Below, piece after piece: positions 9,147 through 17,500 of a stretch of DNA of 64,000 nucleotides; position 1 is the first letter of the stretch; each line of letters opens with the position of its first letter. Below the pieces are notes generated by a model, which saw only the letters and a program-made list of their open reading frames with translations, did no database searches and had not been told where the DNA came from. The position numbers and the translations under genes were made by a program. The stretch covers positions 651,219 to 715,218 of the forward strand of contig NZ_SGWQ01000002.1 of NCBI RefSeq assembly GCF_004216555.1, read 5' to 3'. This stretch comes from Herbihabitans rhizosphaerae. Lineage in GTDB: Bacteria; Actinomycetota; Actinomycetes; Mycobacteriales; Pseudonocardiaceae.

Positions 9147-10288
9147 CCACTCCGTTCGAGACGGCCGAGCGCCGCCAGCTCCGCGAGACCGTGCGCGCGT
9201 TCATGGTCTCCGATGTGTTGCCGCATTTGGATTCCTGGGAGCGCGAGGGCGAACTGCCGCGCGAGCTGCACCGGCGTGCGGGTGACCTTGGCCTGCTCGG
9301 GGTGGCGTTCCCGGAGCCGGTCGGCGGCGGTGGCGGCGAGCTGATCGACGCGATGGTCGTGGTGGAGGAGATGCACTACGCCGGCGCGTCCGGCGGGCTG
9401 ATCGCCTCGTTGCTGACCTGTGGCATCGCGGTGCCGCACATCGTGACCGCCGGCGACGAACGGCAGATCGACCGCTGGGTGCGGCCGACGCTCGCCGGTG
9501 AGCTGATCGGGGCGCTGGCGATCACCGAACCGGACGGCGGCTCCGACGTCGCGTCGATCCGCACCACGGCCAAGCGCGACGGCGACCACTACATCGTCAA
9601 CGGCGCCAAGACCTACATCACCTCCGGCTGCCGCGCCGACTTCGTGACCACCGCGGTGCGCACCGGCGATCCGGGCGCGCACGGCATCTCGCTGCTCGTG
9701 GTGGAACGGGACACGCCGGGGTTCACCGTCACCCGCAAGCTGGAGAAGATGGGCTGGCTGTGCTCCGACACCGCCGAACTGTCCTATGTGGACTGCCGGG
9801 TGCCGGCCGTCAACCTGGTCGGCCAGGAGAACTCCGGGTTCGTCCAGATCGTCACACAATTCGTGGCCGAGCGGCTCACCCTCGCCGTGCAGGCCTACGC
9901 GGCGGCGCAGCGCGCGCTGGACGTGACCGTCGAATGGTGCCGGCTGCGCGAGACGTTCGGCCGGCCGCTGATCTCCCGGCAGACCGTCCAGCACACGCTC
10001 ACCGAGATGGCGCGCCGAGTCGACGTGGCCCGCACGTACACGCGGGGCGTGGCGCTGCGGCACCTCGCCGGCGAAGACGTGATCGCGCAGGTGTGCTTCG
10101 CGAAGAACACCGCCGTCGAGGCCGGCGAATGGGTGGCGCACCAGGCGGTGCAACTGCACGGCGGGCTCGGCTACATGCGCGAGTCCGAGGTGGAGCGGCA
10201 CTACCGGGACATGCGCATCCTCGGCATCGGCGGCGGCACCAACGAGATCATGACCGGCCTCGCGGCGAAACGGTTGGGGTACAAGTGA
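9143..10288 (+). CDS. Acyl-CoA dehydrogenase
   Basis: A 381-residue flavoprotein of the usual ACAD length. Family signatures are A-I-T-E-P-D-G-G-S-D-V-A-S-I (FAD/substrate loop), Y-I-V-N-G-A-K-T-Y-I-T-S-G and the C-terminal Q-L-H-G-G-L-G-Y-M-R-E-S. In Atu/Liu-type pathways such enzymes make the alpha,beta-unsaturated acyl-CoA that is then carboxylated by the neighbouring carboxylase. Start GTG 9143 overlaps the preceding stop (GTGA) and its own stop overlaps the next GTG, so the genes are translationally coupled. Confidence 0.92.
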   Translation: MTTPFETAERRQLRETVRAFMVSDVLPHLDSWEREGELPRELHRRAGDLGLLGVAFPEPVGGGGGELIDAMVVVEEMHYAGASGGLIASLLTCGIAVPHIVTAGDERQIDRWVRPTLAGELIGALAITEPDGGSDVASIRTTAKRDGDHYIVNGAKTYITSGCRADFVTTAVRTGDPGAHGISLLVVERDTPGFTVTRKLEKMGWLCSDTAELSYVDCRVPAVNLVGQENSGFVQIVTQFVAERLTLAVQAYAAAQRALDVTVEWCRLRETFGRPLISRQTVQHTLTEMARRVDVARTYTRGVALRHLAGEDVIAQVCFAKNTAVEAGEWVAHQAVQLHGGLGYMRESEVERHYRDMRILGIGGGTNEIMTGLAAKRLGYK

Positions 10289-11883
10289 CTCAGCTCAAGT
10301 CCACTGTGGACACAGGATCCGACGAGTTCGCGGCGAACCGGGACGCGATGCTCGGCAAGCTCACCGAGATCGAGGGCGAGCACGCCAAGGCGGTGGCCGG
10401 CGGCGGCGAGAAGTACGTGACCCGGCACCGCGATCGCGGCAAGCTGCTCGCCCGCGAACGGGTGGAATTGCTCGTCGACGAGGACTCGCCGTTCCTCGAG
10501 CTGTCCCCGCTGGCCGGATGGGGCTCGGACTACAAGGTCGGCGCGAGCATGGTCACCGGCATCGGCGTGGTCGAGGGCGTCGAGTGCGTGATCACCGCGA
10601 GCGACCCGACGGTCAAGGGCGGGTCGATGAACCCGTGGAGCGTGAAGAAGGGCTTCCGGGCCGCGGACATCGCCGCGCAGAACCGGCTCCCGTCGATCAA
10701 CCTGGTCGAGTCCGGCGGCGCGGATCTCCCGACACAGAAGGAGATCTTCATCCCGGGCGGGCGCACGTTCCGCGACCTGACCCGCTCGTCGGCGGCCAAG
10801 ATCCCGACCGTGGCGCTGGTGTTCGGCAACTCGACGGCGGGCGGCGCGTACCTGCCCGGCATGTCCGACTACGTGGTGATGGTCAAGGAGCGCGCGAAGG
10901 TGTTCCTCGGCGGGCCGCCGCTGGTGAAGATGGCCACTGGCGAGGAGTCCGACGACGAGTCCCTCGGCGGCGCGGAGATGCACGCCCGCACCTCCGGCCT
11001 CGCCGACTACCTCGCGGTGGACGAGAAGGACGCGATCCGGCTCGGGCGCAGCATCGTCAAGCGGCTCAACTGGCGCAAGCACGGGCCGGCGCCGGAGCTT
11101 TCCTACGACGAGCCCATGCACGATCCCGAGGACCTGCTCGGCATCGTGCCACCCGATTTGAAGACGCCCTTCGACCCGCGCGAGGTGATCGCCCGGGTTG
11201 TCGACGGCTCCGACTTCGACGAGTTCAAACCGTTGTACGGCAACAGTTTGGTGACCGGATGGGCCACCGTGCACGGCTATCCGGTCGGGATTCTGGCCAA
11301 CGCGCGCGGTGTGCTGTTCAGCGAGGAGTCGCAGAAGGCGGCGCAGTTCATCCAGCTGGCCAACCAGACCGACACGCCGCTGATCTTCCTGCACAACACG
11401 ACCGGCTACATGGTCGGCAAGGACTACGAGCAGGGCGGGATCATCAAGCACGGCGCGATGATGATCAACGCGGTGTCCAACTCGACGGTCCCGCACATCT
11501 CGATCCTGATGGGCGCCTCGTACGGCGCCGGTCACTACGGCATGTGCGGCCGCGCCTACGACCCCCGATTCCTGTTCGCCTGGCCCTCGGCGAAGTCCGC
11601 GGTCATGGGCCCGCAGCAGCTCGCCGGCGTGCTGTCGATCGTCGCGCGCGCGGCGGCGCAGAGCAGGGGACAGGACTACAGCGAAGAGAACGACAAGGCG
11701 ATGCGCTCGATGGTGGAGAACCAGATCGAGGCGGAGTCGCTGCCGATGTTCCTGTCCGGGATGTTGTACGACGACGGGATCATCGATCCGCGCGACACCC
11801 GCACGGTGCTCGGCATGAGTCTATCGACTATCCACAATGGACCGATCAAAGGCGCGGACGGCTTCGGCGTCTTCCGGATGTGA
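10285..11883 (+). CDS. Acyl-CoA carboxylase carboxyltransferase (beta) subunit
   Basis: A 532-residue crotonase-fold carboxyltransferase, about the size of MccB, AtuC and LiuB. It shows the acyl-CoA and biotin-pocket motifs N-S-T-A-G-G-A-Y-L-P-G-M-S-D-Y and G-A-S-Y-G-A-G-H-Y-G-M-C-G-R-A-Y. It should transfer CO2 from carboxybiotin to an unsaturated acyl-CoA such as methylcrotonyl- or geranyl-CoA. No biotin carboxylase/carrier (alpha) gene is found anywhere in the window, so it must borrow one encoded elsewhere. Codons near the start include a GTCCACTGTGGAC repeat (10299-10311). Confidence 0.92.
   Translation: MTQLKSTVDTGSDEFAANRDAMLGKLTEIEGEHAKAVAGGGEKYVTRHRDRGKLLARERVELLVDEDSPFLELSPLAGWGSDYKVGASMVTGIGVVEGVECVITASDPTVKGGSMNPWSVKKGFRAADIAAQNRLPSINLVESGGADLPTQKEIFIPGGRTFRDLTRSSAAKIPTVALVFGNSTAGGAYLPGMSDYVVMVKERAKVFLGGPPLVKMATGEESDDESLGGAEMHARTSGLADYLAVDEKDAIRLGRSIVKRLNWRKHGPAPELSYDEPMHDPEDLLGIVPPDLKTPFDPREVIARVVDGSDFDEFKPLYGNSLVTGWATVHGYPVGILANARGVLFSEESQKAAQFIQLANQTDTPLIFLHNTTGYMVGKDYEQGGIIKHGAMMINAVSNSTVPHISILMGASYGAGHYGMCGRAYDPRFLFAWPSAKSAVMGPQQLAGVLSIVARAAAQSRGQDYSEENDKAMRSMVENQIEAESLPMFLSGMLYDDGIIDPRDTRTVLGMSLSTIHNGPIKGADGFGVFRM
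10299..10311. repeat. Representative copy of the GTCCACWGTGGAC repeat
   Basis: Thirteen-base near-palindrome with 6-bp arms. Exact copies in this window: 1564-1576, 8729-8741, 10299-10311, 21236-21248, 32257-32269, 40365-40377 and 42987-42999; a one-mismatch copy is at 43874-43886. Four of the five copies inside intact genes of either strand read tcc-acw-gtg-gac (Ser-Thr-Val-Asp) with the otherwise rare ACT or ACA threonine codon, and the fifth does the same on the minus strand. Confidence 0.75.
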
Positions 11884-11892
11884 GGTGTACCA

Positions 11893-13056
11893 ATGGTTTT
11901 CTCCGAATCCGATGAGCGGATCGCACTCCGGTCGGCGGTCTTCGAGCTGGGCAGGAAGTACGGCCACGAGTACATGCGCCGGCAGGTGCGCAGCGGCGGC
12001 AAGACCAACGAGCTGTGGGACGAGGCCGGCAAGCTCGGCTACCTCGGCGTGAACGTGCCGGAGGAGTTCGGCGGCGGGGGCGGCGGCATCGGCGATCTCG
12101 CCGCGGTGTGCGAGGAGTTGAGCGCGGCCGGCTGCGGGCTGTTGCTGATGGTCGTGTCGCCGGCGATCTGCTCCACGATCATCGCCCGGTACGGCACCGG
12201 CGAGCAGAAGCGGCAGTGGCTGCCCGGGTTCGCCCAGGGGACCACCCGCATGGCGTTCGGGATCACCGAGCCGGACGCCGGGTCCAACGCGCACAAGATC
12301 ACCACCACGGCCCGCCGGGACGGCGACGGCTGGCTGCTGTCCGGCCGCAAGGTGTTCATCTCCGGCGTGGACGAGGCGGACGCCGTGATGATCGTCGGGC
12401 GCATCAGAGACGAACACAGCCGCGAAGGCCGATTGAAGCCGGCGCTGTTCATCGTGCCGACCAACGCGGAAGGCTTTACCTACCAAGAGATCGAGATGGA
12501 CATCGCGTCGCCGGACAAGCAGTTCCTGCTGTTCCTGGACGACGTGTCGCTGCCGGCCGACGCGCTGGTCGGGTCCGAGGACGCGGCGCTGCTGCAACTG
12601 TTCGCCGGGCTCAACCCGGAGCGGATCATGGCGGCCTCGTTCGCGATCGGCACCGGGCGCTACGCCCTGGACAAGGCGGTCGAGTACGCCAAGACCCGCA
12701 CGGTGTGGAAGGAGCCGATCGGCGCGCACCAGGGCATCGCGCACCCGCTCGCCGACGCCAAGATCAGCCTGGAGCTGGCCAAGGTCATGACGCAGAAGGC
12801 GGCCGCGCTGTACGACGCGGGCGACGACATGGGTGCCGGCGAGGCGGCCAACATGGCGAAGTACGCGGCGGCCGAGGCGTCGATCAAGGCGGTGGACGTC
12901 GCGGTGCAGACGCACGGCGGCAACGGGCTCGCCAGCGAGTATGGGCTGGGCTCGCTGATCGCGGCGTCCCGGATCAGCCGGATCGCGCCGGTGAGCCGTG
13001 AGATGATCCTGAACTTCGTCGCCCAGAACTCACTGGGATTGCCGAAGTCCTACTAG
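11893..13056 (+). CDS. Acyl-CoA dehydrogenase
   Basis: A 387-residue ACAD, distinct from the one at 9143. It has F-G-I-T-E-P-D-A-G-S-N-A-H-K-I, W-L-L-S-G-R-K-V-F-I-S-G and V-Q-T-H-G-G-N-G-L-A-S-E-Y-G-L. It follows the carboxyltransferase gene by 9 bp with a GAGGTG ribosome site. Having two ACADs flank the carboxylase gene suggests two oxidation steps of one catabolic spiral, for example entry and chain-shortening of methyl-branched acyl-CoAs (inference). Confidence 0.92.
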   Translation: MVFSESDERIALRSAVFELGRKYGHEYMRRQVRSGGKTNELWDEAGKLGYLGVNVPEEFGGGGGGIGDLAAVCEELSAAGCGLLLMVVSPAICSTIIARYGTGEQKRQWLPGFAQGTTRMAFGITEPDAGSNAHKITTTARRDGDGWLLSGRKVFISGVDEADAVMIVGRIRDEHSREGRLKPALFIVPTNAEGFTYQEIEMDIASPDKQFLLFLDDVSLPADALVGSEDAALLQLFAGLNPERIMAASFAIGTGRYALDKAVEYAKTRTVWKEPIGAHQGIAHPLADAKISLELAKVMTQKAAALYDAGDDMGAGEAANMAKYAAAEASIKAVDVAVQTHGGNGLASEYGLGSLIAASRISRIAPVSREMILNFVAQNSLGLPKSY

Positions 13057-13064
13057 GAGAAGGA

Positions 13065-13676
13065 ATGCGGGTCACCGAAGACGGTTCACGCGCGCCGCAG
13101 CAGGACCGCAGCCGGGCCACCCGGCAGCGGCTGCTGGAGGCCGCCGTGGACTGTCTGGCCGAGGTCGGCTGGACGGGCAGCACGGTGGCGGTCGTGGCCG
13201 AGCGGGCGGGTGTGTCCCGAGGGGCGGCGCAGCACCATTTCCCGACCCGCGAGGATCTGTTCACCGCGGCGATCCCGTACGTGACCGAGCAGCGGATCGC
13301 CGGGCTCGCCGAGCGGCTGGGCACACTGCCGGCCGGCCGGGCGCGTACGGCGGCCGTGGTCGACATGATCGGCGCCATGTTCACCGGCAAGCTGTTCCGG
13401 GCCGCGCTGCAGCTCTGGGTGGCGGCGTCGTCCGACGAGCAACTGCGCGCGCAGATCGTGCCGTTGGAGGCACAGCTCGGCCGCGAGTGCCACCGGCTGG
13501 TGGTGGACGCGCTCGGCGCTGACGAGTCGGTGCCCGGGGTGCGCGAGTCGATCCAGGCGACGCTGGACATGGCGCGCGGCTTCGGTCTGGCCAACCTGCT
13601 GACCGACGACTCGAAGCGCCGGGCCCGGGTGCTCAGCGTCTGGGCCGACGCGCTGGATCGCGCGCTCGCGGGTTAG
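13065..13676 (+). CDS. TetR/AcrR-family regulator closing the acyl-CoA operon
   Basis: A 203-residue regulator: the HTH lies at about residues 18-65 (A-T-R-Q-R-L-L-E-A-A-V-D-C-L ... V-S-R-G-A-A-Q-H-H-F-P-T-R-E-D-L-F), followed by a helical ligand-binding domain. AGGAGAAGG precedes the ATG and the gap to the ACAD is 8 bp, so it is co-transcribed. It probably senses an acyl-CoA intermediate and represses the operon at 6585-6600 (inference). Its TAG stop overlaps the stop of the opposing cupin gene. Confidence 0.9.
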   Translation: MRVTEDGSRAPQQDRSRATRQRLLEAAVDCLAEVGWTGSTVAVVAERAGVSRGAAQHHFPTREDLFTAAIPYVTEQRIAGLAERLGTLPAGRARTAAVVDMIGAMFTGKLFRAALQLWVAASSDEQLRAQIVPLEAQLGRECHRLVVDALGADESVPGVRESIQATLDMARGFGLANLLTDDSKRRARVLSVWADALDRALAG

Positions 13677-14065
13677 GCGACTCGGCGGCCGGTCGTGGTC
13701 GTGATGTGCTCGGGAAGCGCGTCGTGACGATCACCGGTGCTCGGGGTTCCGGTCGGTTCGACCACCATGATCGTCGCACCGTCCACTGAGGACGGTTTGT
13801 GCTCGATTCCGCGTGGCACCACGAAGACCGACCCTCGGGGGAGTGTCACGTGGCGTTCGCCGTGCTCGTCGCGCACCCCGATGCGCAGCTCGCCGTCCAG
13901 GACGAGGAAGAACTCGTCGGTGTCGTCGTGCGTGTGCCAGACGAACTCGCCGGCCACCTTGGCGACCCGGACGTCGTAGTCGTTGATCCGGGTGAGGATG
14001 CGCGGGCTCCACAGGTCGGTGAAAGTGGCCAGGACGGATTCGATGGCGATGGGTTCGTTGCTCAC
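13673..14065 (-). CDS. Cupin-domain protein
   Basis: A 130-residue single cupin barrel. Motif 1 is W-H-T-H-D-D-T-D-E-F-F-L-V-L-D-G, holding two His and a Glu as metal ligands; motif 2 includes P-R-G-I-E-H-K-P. GTG at 14065 is the best start in this frame, although no good ribosome site precedes it. It is transcribed divergently from the GlxA-type regulator gene and ends tail-to-tail in the TetR stop. Substrate unknown; small cupins of this kind are often isomerases, dioxygenases or sensors. Confidence 0.85.
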   Translation of the reverse strand: MSNEPIAIESVLATFTDLWSPRILTRINDYDVRVAKVAGEFVWHTHDDTDEFFLVLDGELRIGVRDEHGERHVTLPRGSVFVVPRGIEHKPSSVDGATIMVVEPTGTPSTGDRHDALPEHITTTTGRRVA

Positions 14066-14116
14066 GTTTTCATCGTGGTGCGGGCGGCGGCTCGACGGGA
14101 GTGCTAGAAATCGCGT

Positions 14117-15085
14117 ATGTCGCGTGGATCCTCGCATCGGGTGGCGGTGATCGTCGACGAGGGCTCGAACCCGTTCGAGCTGGGCGTCGCCACCGAGCTG
14201 TTCGGGTTGCGACGGCCGGAACTGGACCGGCCGTGGTACGAGTTCTCCTTGTGTGCCGCCGAAAAGTCGGTGCGGATGCACGGCGGACTGTTCGCGCTGT
14301 CCGAGGTGGCCTCGCTGGACGCGGTGAAGGACGCCGACACCGTGATCGTGCCGAACCGGCCGGACCCGGAGGTGGATCCGTCGCCGAAGGTGGTCGCGGC
14401 CGTTCGGCGAGCGGCCGCGCGGGGTGGGCGGCTGGTGAGCTTCTGCACCGGTGCGTTCACCCTGGCGGAATCGGGCGTGCTGGACGGGCGCCGGGCCACG
14501 ACGCACTGGCGGTGGGCCGAGCGCTTCGCCGTCCGCTATCCGGCGGTGCGCCTGGAGCCGGACGTGCTCTACGTCGACGACGGTGACGTGCTCACCTCGG
14601 CGGGCAGCGCGGCCGCGTTGGACCTCGGCCTGCACCTGATTCGCCGCGACCACGGCGCCGAGATCGCGAACGCGGTCAGCCGCCGCCTGGTGTTCGCCGC
14701 GCATCGCGACGGCGGGCAGCGTCAGTTCGTCGAGCGACCGGTCGCCGTCGTCCCGGACACCTCGCTGGCGCCCGTACTCGCCTGGGCGCAACGGAATCTG
14801 AGCCGGCCGGTCACCGTGGTCGACCTGGCCAGGCATGCCGCCGTGAGCGCGGCGACGCTGCATCGCCGATTCCAGACCGAGCTGGGAACCACGCCGTTGG
14901 CCTGGCTCACCGCCGAGCGCGTGGCGCTGGCCTGCCGGTTGATCGAACGGGGCGAGTTGCGGCTGGACCGTGTCGCCCAGGAGAGCGGATTGGGCACGAC
15001 GTCCAACCTCCGAGTCCAGATGCGCAGGCGAACCGGGCTGACGCCGACCGCCTACCGCCGCCGGTTCGCCGAGCCGCTCGCTTGA
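14117..15085 (+). CDS. GlxA-type transcriptional regulator (DJ-1/PfpI plus AraC HTH)
   Basis: A 322-residue regulator. Residues 5-180 form a DJ-1/PfpI-like domain with the nucleophile-elbow cysteine in V-S-F-C-T-G-A-F-T-L-A-E-S-G and T-T-H-W following. Residues about 215-320 are an AraC-type double HTH (H-A-A-V-S-A-A-T-L-H-R-R-F-Q-T-E-L-G ... G-L-G-T-T-S-N-L-R-V-Q-M-R-R-R-T-G). GlxA relatives activate catabolic or stress genes; the divergently transcribed cupin gene is the closest target. The promoter of the next gene sits directly after its stop codon. Confidence 0.9.
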   Translation: MSRGSSHRVAVIVDEGSNPFELGVATELFGLRRPELDRPWYEFSLCAAEKSVRMHGGLFALSEVASLDAVKDADTVIVPNRPDPEVDPSPKVVAAVRRAAARGGRLVSFCTGAFTLAESGVLDGRRATTHWRWAERFAVRYPAVRLEPDVLYVDDGDVLTSAGSAAALDLGLHLIRRDHGAEIANAVSRRLVFAAHRDGGQRQFVERPVAVVPDTSLAPVLAWAQRNLSRPVTVVDLARHAAVSAATLHRRFQTELGTTPLAWLTAERVALACRLIERGELRLDRVAQESGLGTTSNLRVQMRRRTGLTPTAYRRRFAEPLA

Positions 15086-15088
15086 CGC

Positions 15089-15117
15089 TTGACAAATTGA
15101 GCGAGCGCTCATTAAAT
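15089..15117 (+). promoter_or_regulatory. TetR promoter with operator between -35 and -10
   Basis: A TTGACA -35 box (15089-15094), a 17-bp spacer and TTAAAT as -10 (15112-15117). The spacer contains the palindrome TGAGCG-AG-CGCTCA (15098-15111), the typical half-site of TetR self-regulation. The ATG at 15124 is only 6 nt past the -10, so the transcript is predicted to be leaderless. Confidence 0.75.
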
Positions 15118-15123
15118 AACCAC

Positions 15124-15780
15124 ATGGACGAAGCACCGACCGTCAGGCGGCGAGGCCGGCCACCCAAGAGCGAGGGCCGGGCAACCCGGGAAATGCTGCT
15201 GGACGCGGCGCTCGAACTGTTCGCCCGCCAGGGTTTCGCGGCCACCACGGTTCGCCAGCTCGCCGCTCAGGTCGGTGTCCGGGACAGCGCGATCTACGGC
15301 CATTTCTCCGGCAAGCAGGAGATCTACGACGCGCTGTTCGCCGAGGCGGGCCCGGCGTCGTTCGAGTTCCTGCGGATCGACGTGGACGCGCTGATCGCCG
15401 CCGGGCCGCGTGCGGCGGTGCCGGACCTGGTGTCGCGGGTGATGGCGAGCTGGTGCAGTCCCCGGTCCCGGCGGTTCACCAGCGTGCTGCTGCGCGACGG
15501 GAGCGGGGCCGGCGGGTTGCGCGGCCTGTCCGCCGCCATCGAGGAGGCCAGGGACCGCCTGCAGGAGCCGTTCCTGCGCTGGCAGGACACCGGCCAAGTC
15601 CGGAGCGATCTGCCCGCCCGGCAACTGGTGTGGGAATTGTTCGCGCCGCTGCAGGTGCCGCGAATGCTGCATTTGCACGCCGATGCCACCGACGACGACC
15701 TGGCCACCGCCCGGCGCCTGGTCGACGACCACGTGCGGTTCTTCCTGAGCTGCGCGCTACCGACGGAGAGGAGCGAGTGA
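15124..15780 (+). CDS. TetR-family regulator of the MBL/hydrolase operon
   Basis: A 218-residue regulator with basic N-terminus R-R-R-G-R-P-P-K and HTH core T-T-V-R-Q-L-A-A-Q-V-G-V-R-D-S-A-I-Y-G-H-F, followed by a helical effector domain. Upstream in-frame ATG at 15082 lies before the -35 box, so ATG 15124 is used. Its stop overlaps the next start by one base (TGATG). Autorepression through the palindrome in its promoter and control of the downstream MBL and hydrolase genes are inferred. Confidence 0.9.
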   Translation: MDEAPTVRRRGRPPKSEGRATREMLLDAALELFARQGFAATTVRQLAAQVGVRDSAIYGHFSGKQEIYDALFAEAGPASFEFLRIDVDALIAAGPRAAVPDLVSRVMASWCSPRSRRFTSVLLRDGSGAGGLRGLSAAIEEARDRLQEPFLRWQDTGQVRSDLPARQLVWELFAPLQVPRMLHLHADATDDDLATARRLVDDHVRFFLSCALPTERSE

Positions 15781-16739
15781 TGTACGGACACATTCCGGTC
15801 GTTCACGAAATGAGCGAACGGCCGCCCGAATTCGTGGCACCGAATCTCAGCCCGGCCGGTCTGCGGCTGGCACCTCAGGAATTGGGGGAGGGCGTCTATG
15901 CCTTGATGGCCAACGAGGTGCCCAAGGACAACAACGGGCTCATCGTCGGCGAGAAGGCGGCACTGGTGGTCGATTCCGGGATCAGCCCGGACGTCGGCCG
16001 GTACATCCAGGAAGTGGCGGCGGGCCTGACCGGCAAGCCGATCCAGTTCTTGGCCAACACCACCTACCACGGCGACCACACGTTCGGTAACACCGCTTTC
16101 GGCGACGAGGTCACCGTGTTCTCCTCGCGGGTCAACAAGGCCGCGATGACCGACCTCACCGCGGAGAAGCGGATGCGGGCGGAGAGCATGTACGGCGACG
16201 ATTCCTTGGACCAGGTGCACACCTGGCGCAAACCGGACGTGGTGTTCGATCGGTTCTGCGAGATCGATCTCGGCGGCCGGATCGTCCACCTGTGGCATCT
16301 CGGCCCCGGCAACGGTTCCGGCGACACGCTCGTGCACGTGCCCGACGCCAAGGTCACCTTCACCGGCAACTTCGTCCTGCCAGCCGGTGTCACGCCGATG
16401 ATGCTGATCGGCGACCCGCTCGGCTACGCCCGAAGCCTGCGCACGATGCGAACGCTGCTCGACACGGACACCATCGTGCCGGGACACGGCTTTCTCGGCC
16501 CCGCCGAGCCGGGCATCACGGCGTGGATCTCCTACCTCGAACACCTCGCCGCCGCCGTGCACCGAGGCCGGGAGGCGAACGTGCCGGTCGAGGTGCTCTA
16601 CGACGAGCTGCCCATGTGGGGAATCGAGCCGCCGGCCGCCGCGCCCGAACGGTTCCACGCTCTGGTGCGCTCGCTGCACCGGCTGAACATTCTGCTCACC
16701 TACCGCTGGCTCGACGGCGTGCGCACCACGGCGGCCTGA
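15780..16739 (+). CDS. MBL-fold protein with altered metal-binding motifs
   Basis: A 319-residue metallo-beta-lactamase-fold protein. The signature reads N93-T-T95-Y-H97-G-D99-H100, so the first histidine of H-x-H-x-D-H is Thr95. At the second site G-P-G-N178-G-S-G-D has Asn where His is usual, and F-T-G-N197-F has Asn in place of the bridging Asp; H236 (P-G-H-G) is kept. Only part of a di-metal site remains, so a mononuclear or altered hydrolase is expected. GAGAGGAG precedes the ATG. Flanked by TetR and an alpha/beta hydrolase in a one-base-overlap operon, which suggests a degradative pathway of unknown substrate. Confidence 0.87.
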   Translation: MYGHIPVVHEMSERPPEFVAPNLSPAGLRLAPQELGEGVYALMANEVPKDNNGLIVGEKAALVVDSGISPDVGRYIQEVAAGLTGKPIQFLANTTYHGDHTFGNTAFGDEVTVFSSRVNKAAMTDLTAEKRMRAESMYGDDSLDQVHTWRKPDVVFDRFCEIDLGGRIVHLWHLGPGNGSGDTLVHVPDAKVTFTGNFVLPAGVTPMMLIGDPLGYARSLRTMRTLLDTDTIVPGHGFLGPAEPGITAWISYLEHLAAAVHRGREANVPVEVLYDELPMWGIEPPAAAPERFHALVRSLHRLNILLTYRWLDGVRTTAA

Positions 16740-17500
16740 TGGACACCCGGGTCATCGGGTCAGGCCCGCACCGGGTCCTGGTGTTGCACGACTGGCTCGT
16801 GCCCACCGACGCGTGGGGTTCGTTCCTGGACTACCTCGACGGGGTCCGGTTCACCTACGCGCTGCTGGACGCCCGAGGCTACGGGCGCCGGCGTGACGTG
16901 GCGGGGGAGTACACCATGCCGGAGTTGGCCGGCGACGTCATCGCGCTCGCCGACCAACTCGGCTGGGACGAGTTCTCGCTGATCGGGCATTCCATGGGAG
17001 GCAAGGCGATCCAACGCGTCATGGCCGACGCGCCGACACGGGTGCGCAACCTCGTCGCGATCACGCCAACGCCGGCCGGGCGGGTGCTGCTCACTGACCA
17101 GAAGCAGGCGACGTTCGCTTCCGCGGCGCACTCGGCCGACGCCCGCCGCGAGCTGCTGGACTTCTCGACTGGGAACAGATGCAGCCGTGCGTGGTTGCGT
17201 CACATGGTCACAGCATCTGAGAACGGTTCCACAACAGAGGCCTTCGCCGCGTACCCGAAATCGTTCCTGCACAACGACTTCACCGCCGACGTCACCGGCA
17301 ACCCGACACCCGTCAAGGTCATCGCGGGCGAGCACGACCTGGCCATTCCGGAACAAGCGATACGGAACGCCTGGTCGGCGTGCTACCCGAACCTGGAGAT
17401 CGAGGTACTCGCCAACGCCGGCCACTATCCGATGCACGAGACACCGGTCGCGCTCGCCGCCGCCATCGAGAACTTCCTCAACCGGTGGTGGTCGCCGTGA
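16739..17500 (+). CDS. Alpha/beta hydrolase
   Basis: A 253-residue hydrolase with the nucleophile elbow G-H-S-M-G-G, the acid in A-G-E-H-D-L-A-I-P and the histidine in N-A-G-H-Y-P-M-H. V-L-V-L-H-D-W near the N-terminus replaces the more usual H-G oxyanion segment. The ATG overlaps the MBL stop by one base. The last 23 bp overlap the end of the opposing methyltransferase gene. Serine esterase, lactonase or C-C hydrolase activity is possible. Confidence 0.88.
   Translation: MDTRVIGSGPHRVLVLHDWLVPTDAWGSFLDYLDGVRFTYALLDARGYGRRRDVAGEYTMPELAGDVIALADQLGWDEFSLIGHSMGGKAIQRVMADAPTRVRNLVAITPTPAGRVLLTDQKQATFASAAHSADARRELLDFSTGNRCSRAWLRHMVTASENGSTTEAFAAYPKSFLHNDFTADVTGNPTPVKVIAGEHDLAIPEQAIRNAWSACYPNLEIEVLANAGHYPMHETPVALAAAIENFLNRWWSP

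Noticed and set aside
8615-10201. Long open frame on the minus strand (528 codons) opposite the AtuA and acyl-CoA dehydrogenase genes
   Set aside because: Arg/His/Gly-rich low-complexity translation with no recognisable motif; a mirror of GC-biased codons in the real plus-strand genes.
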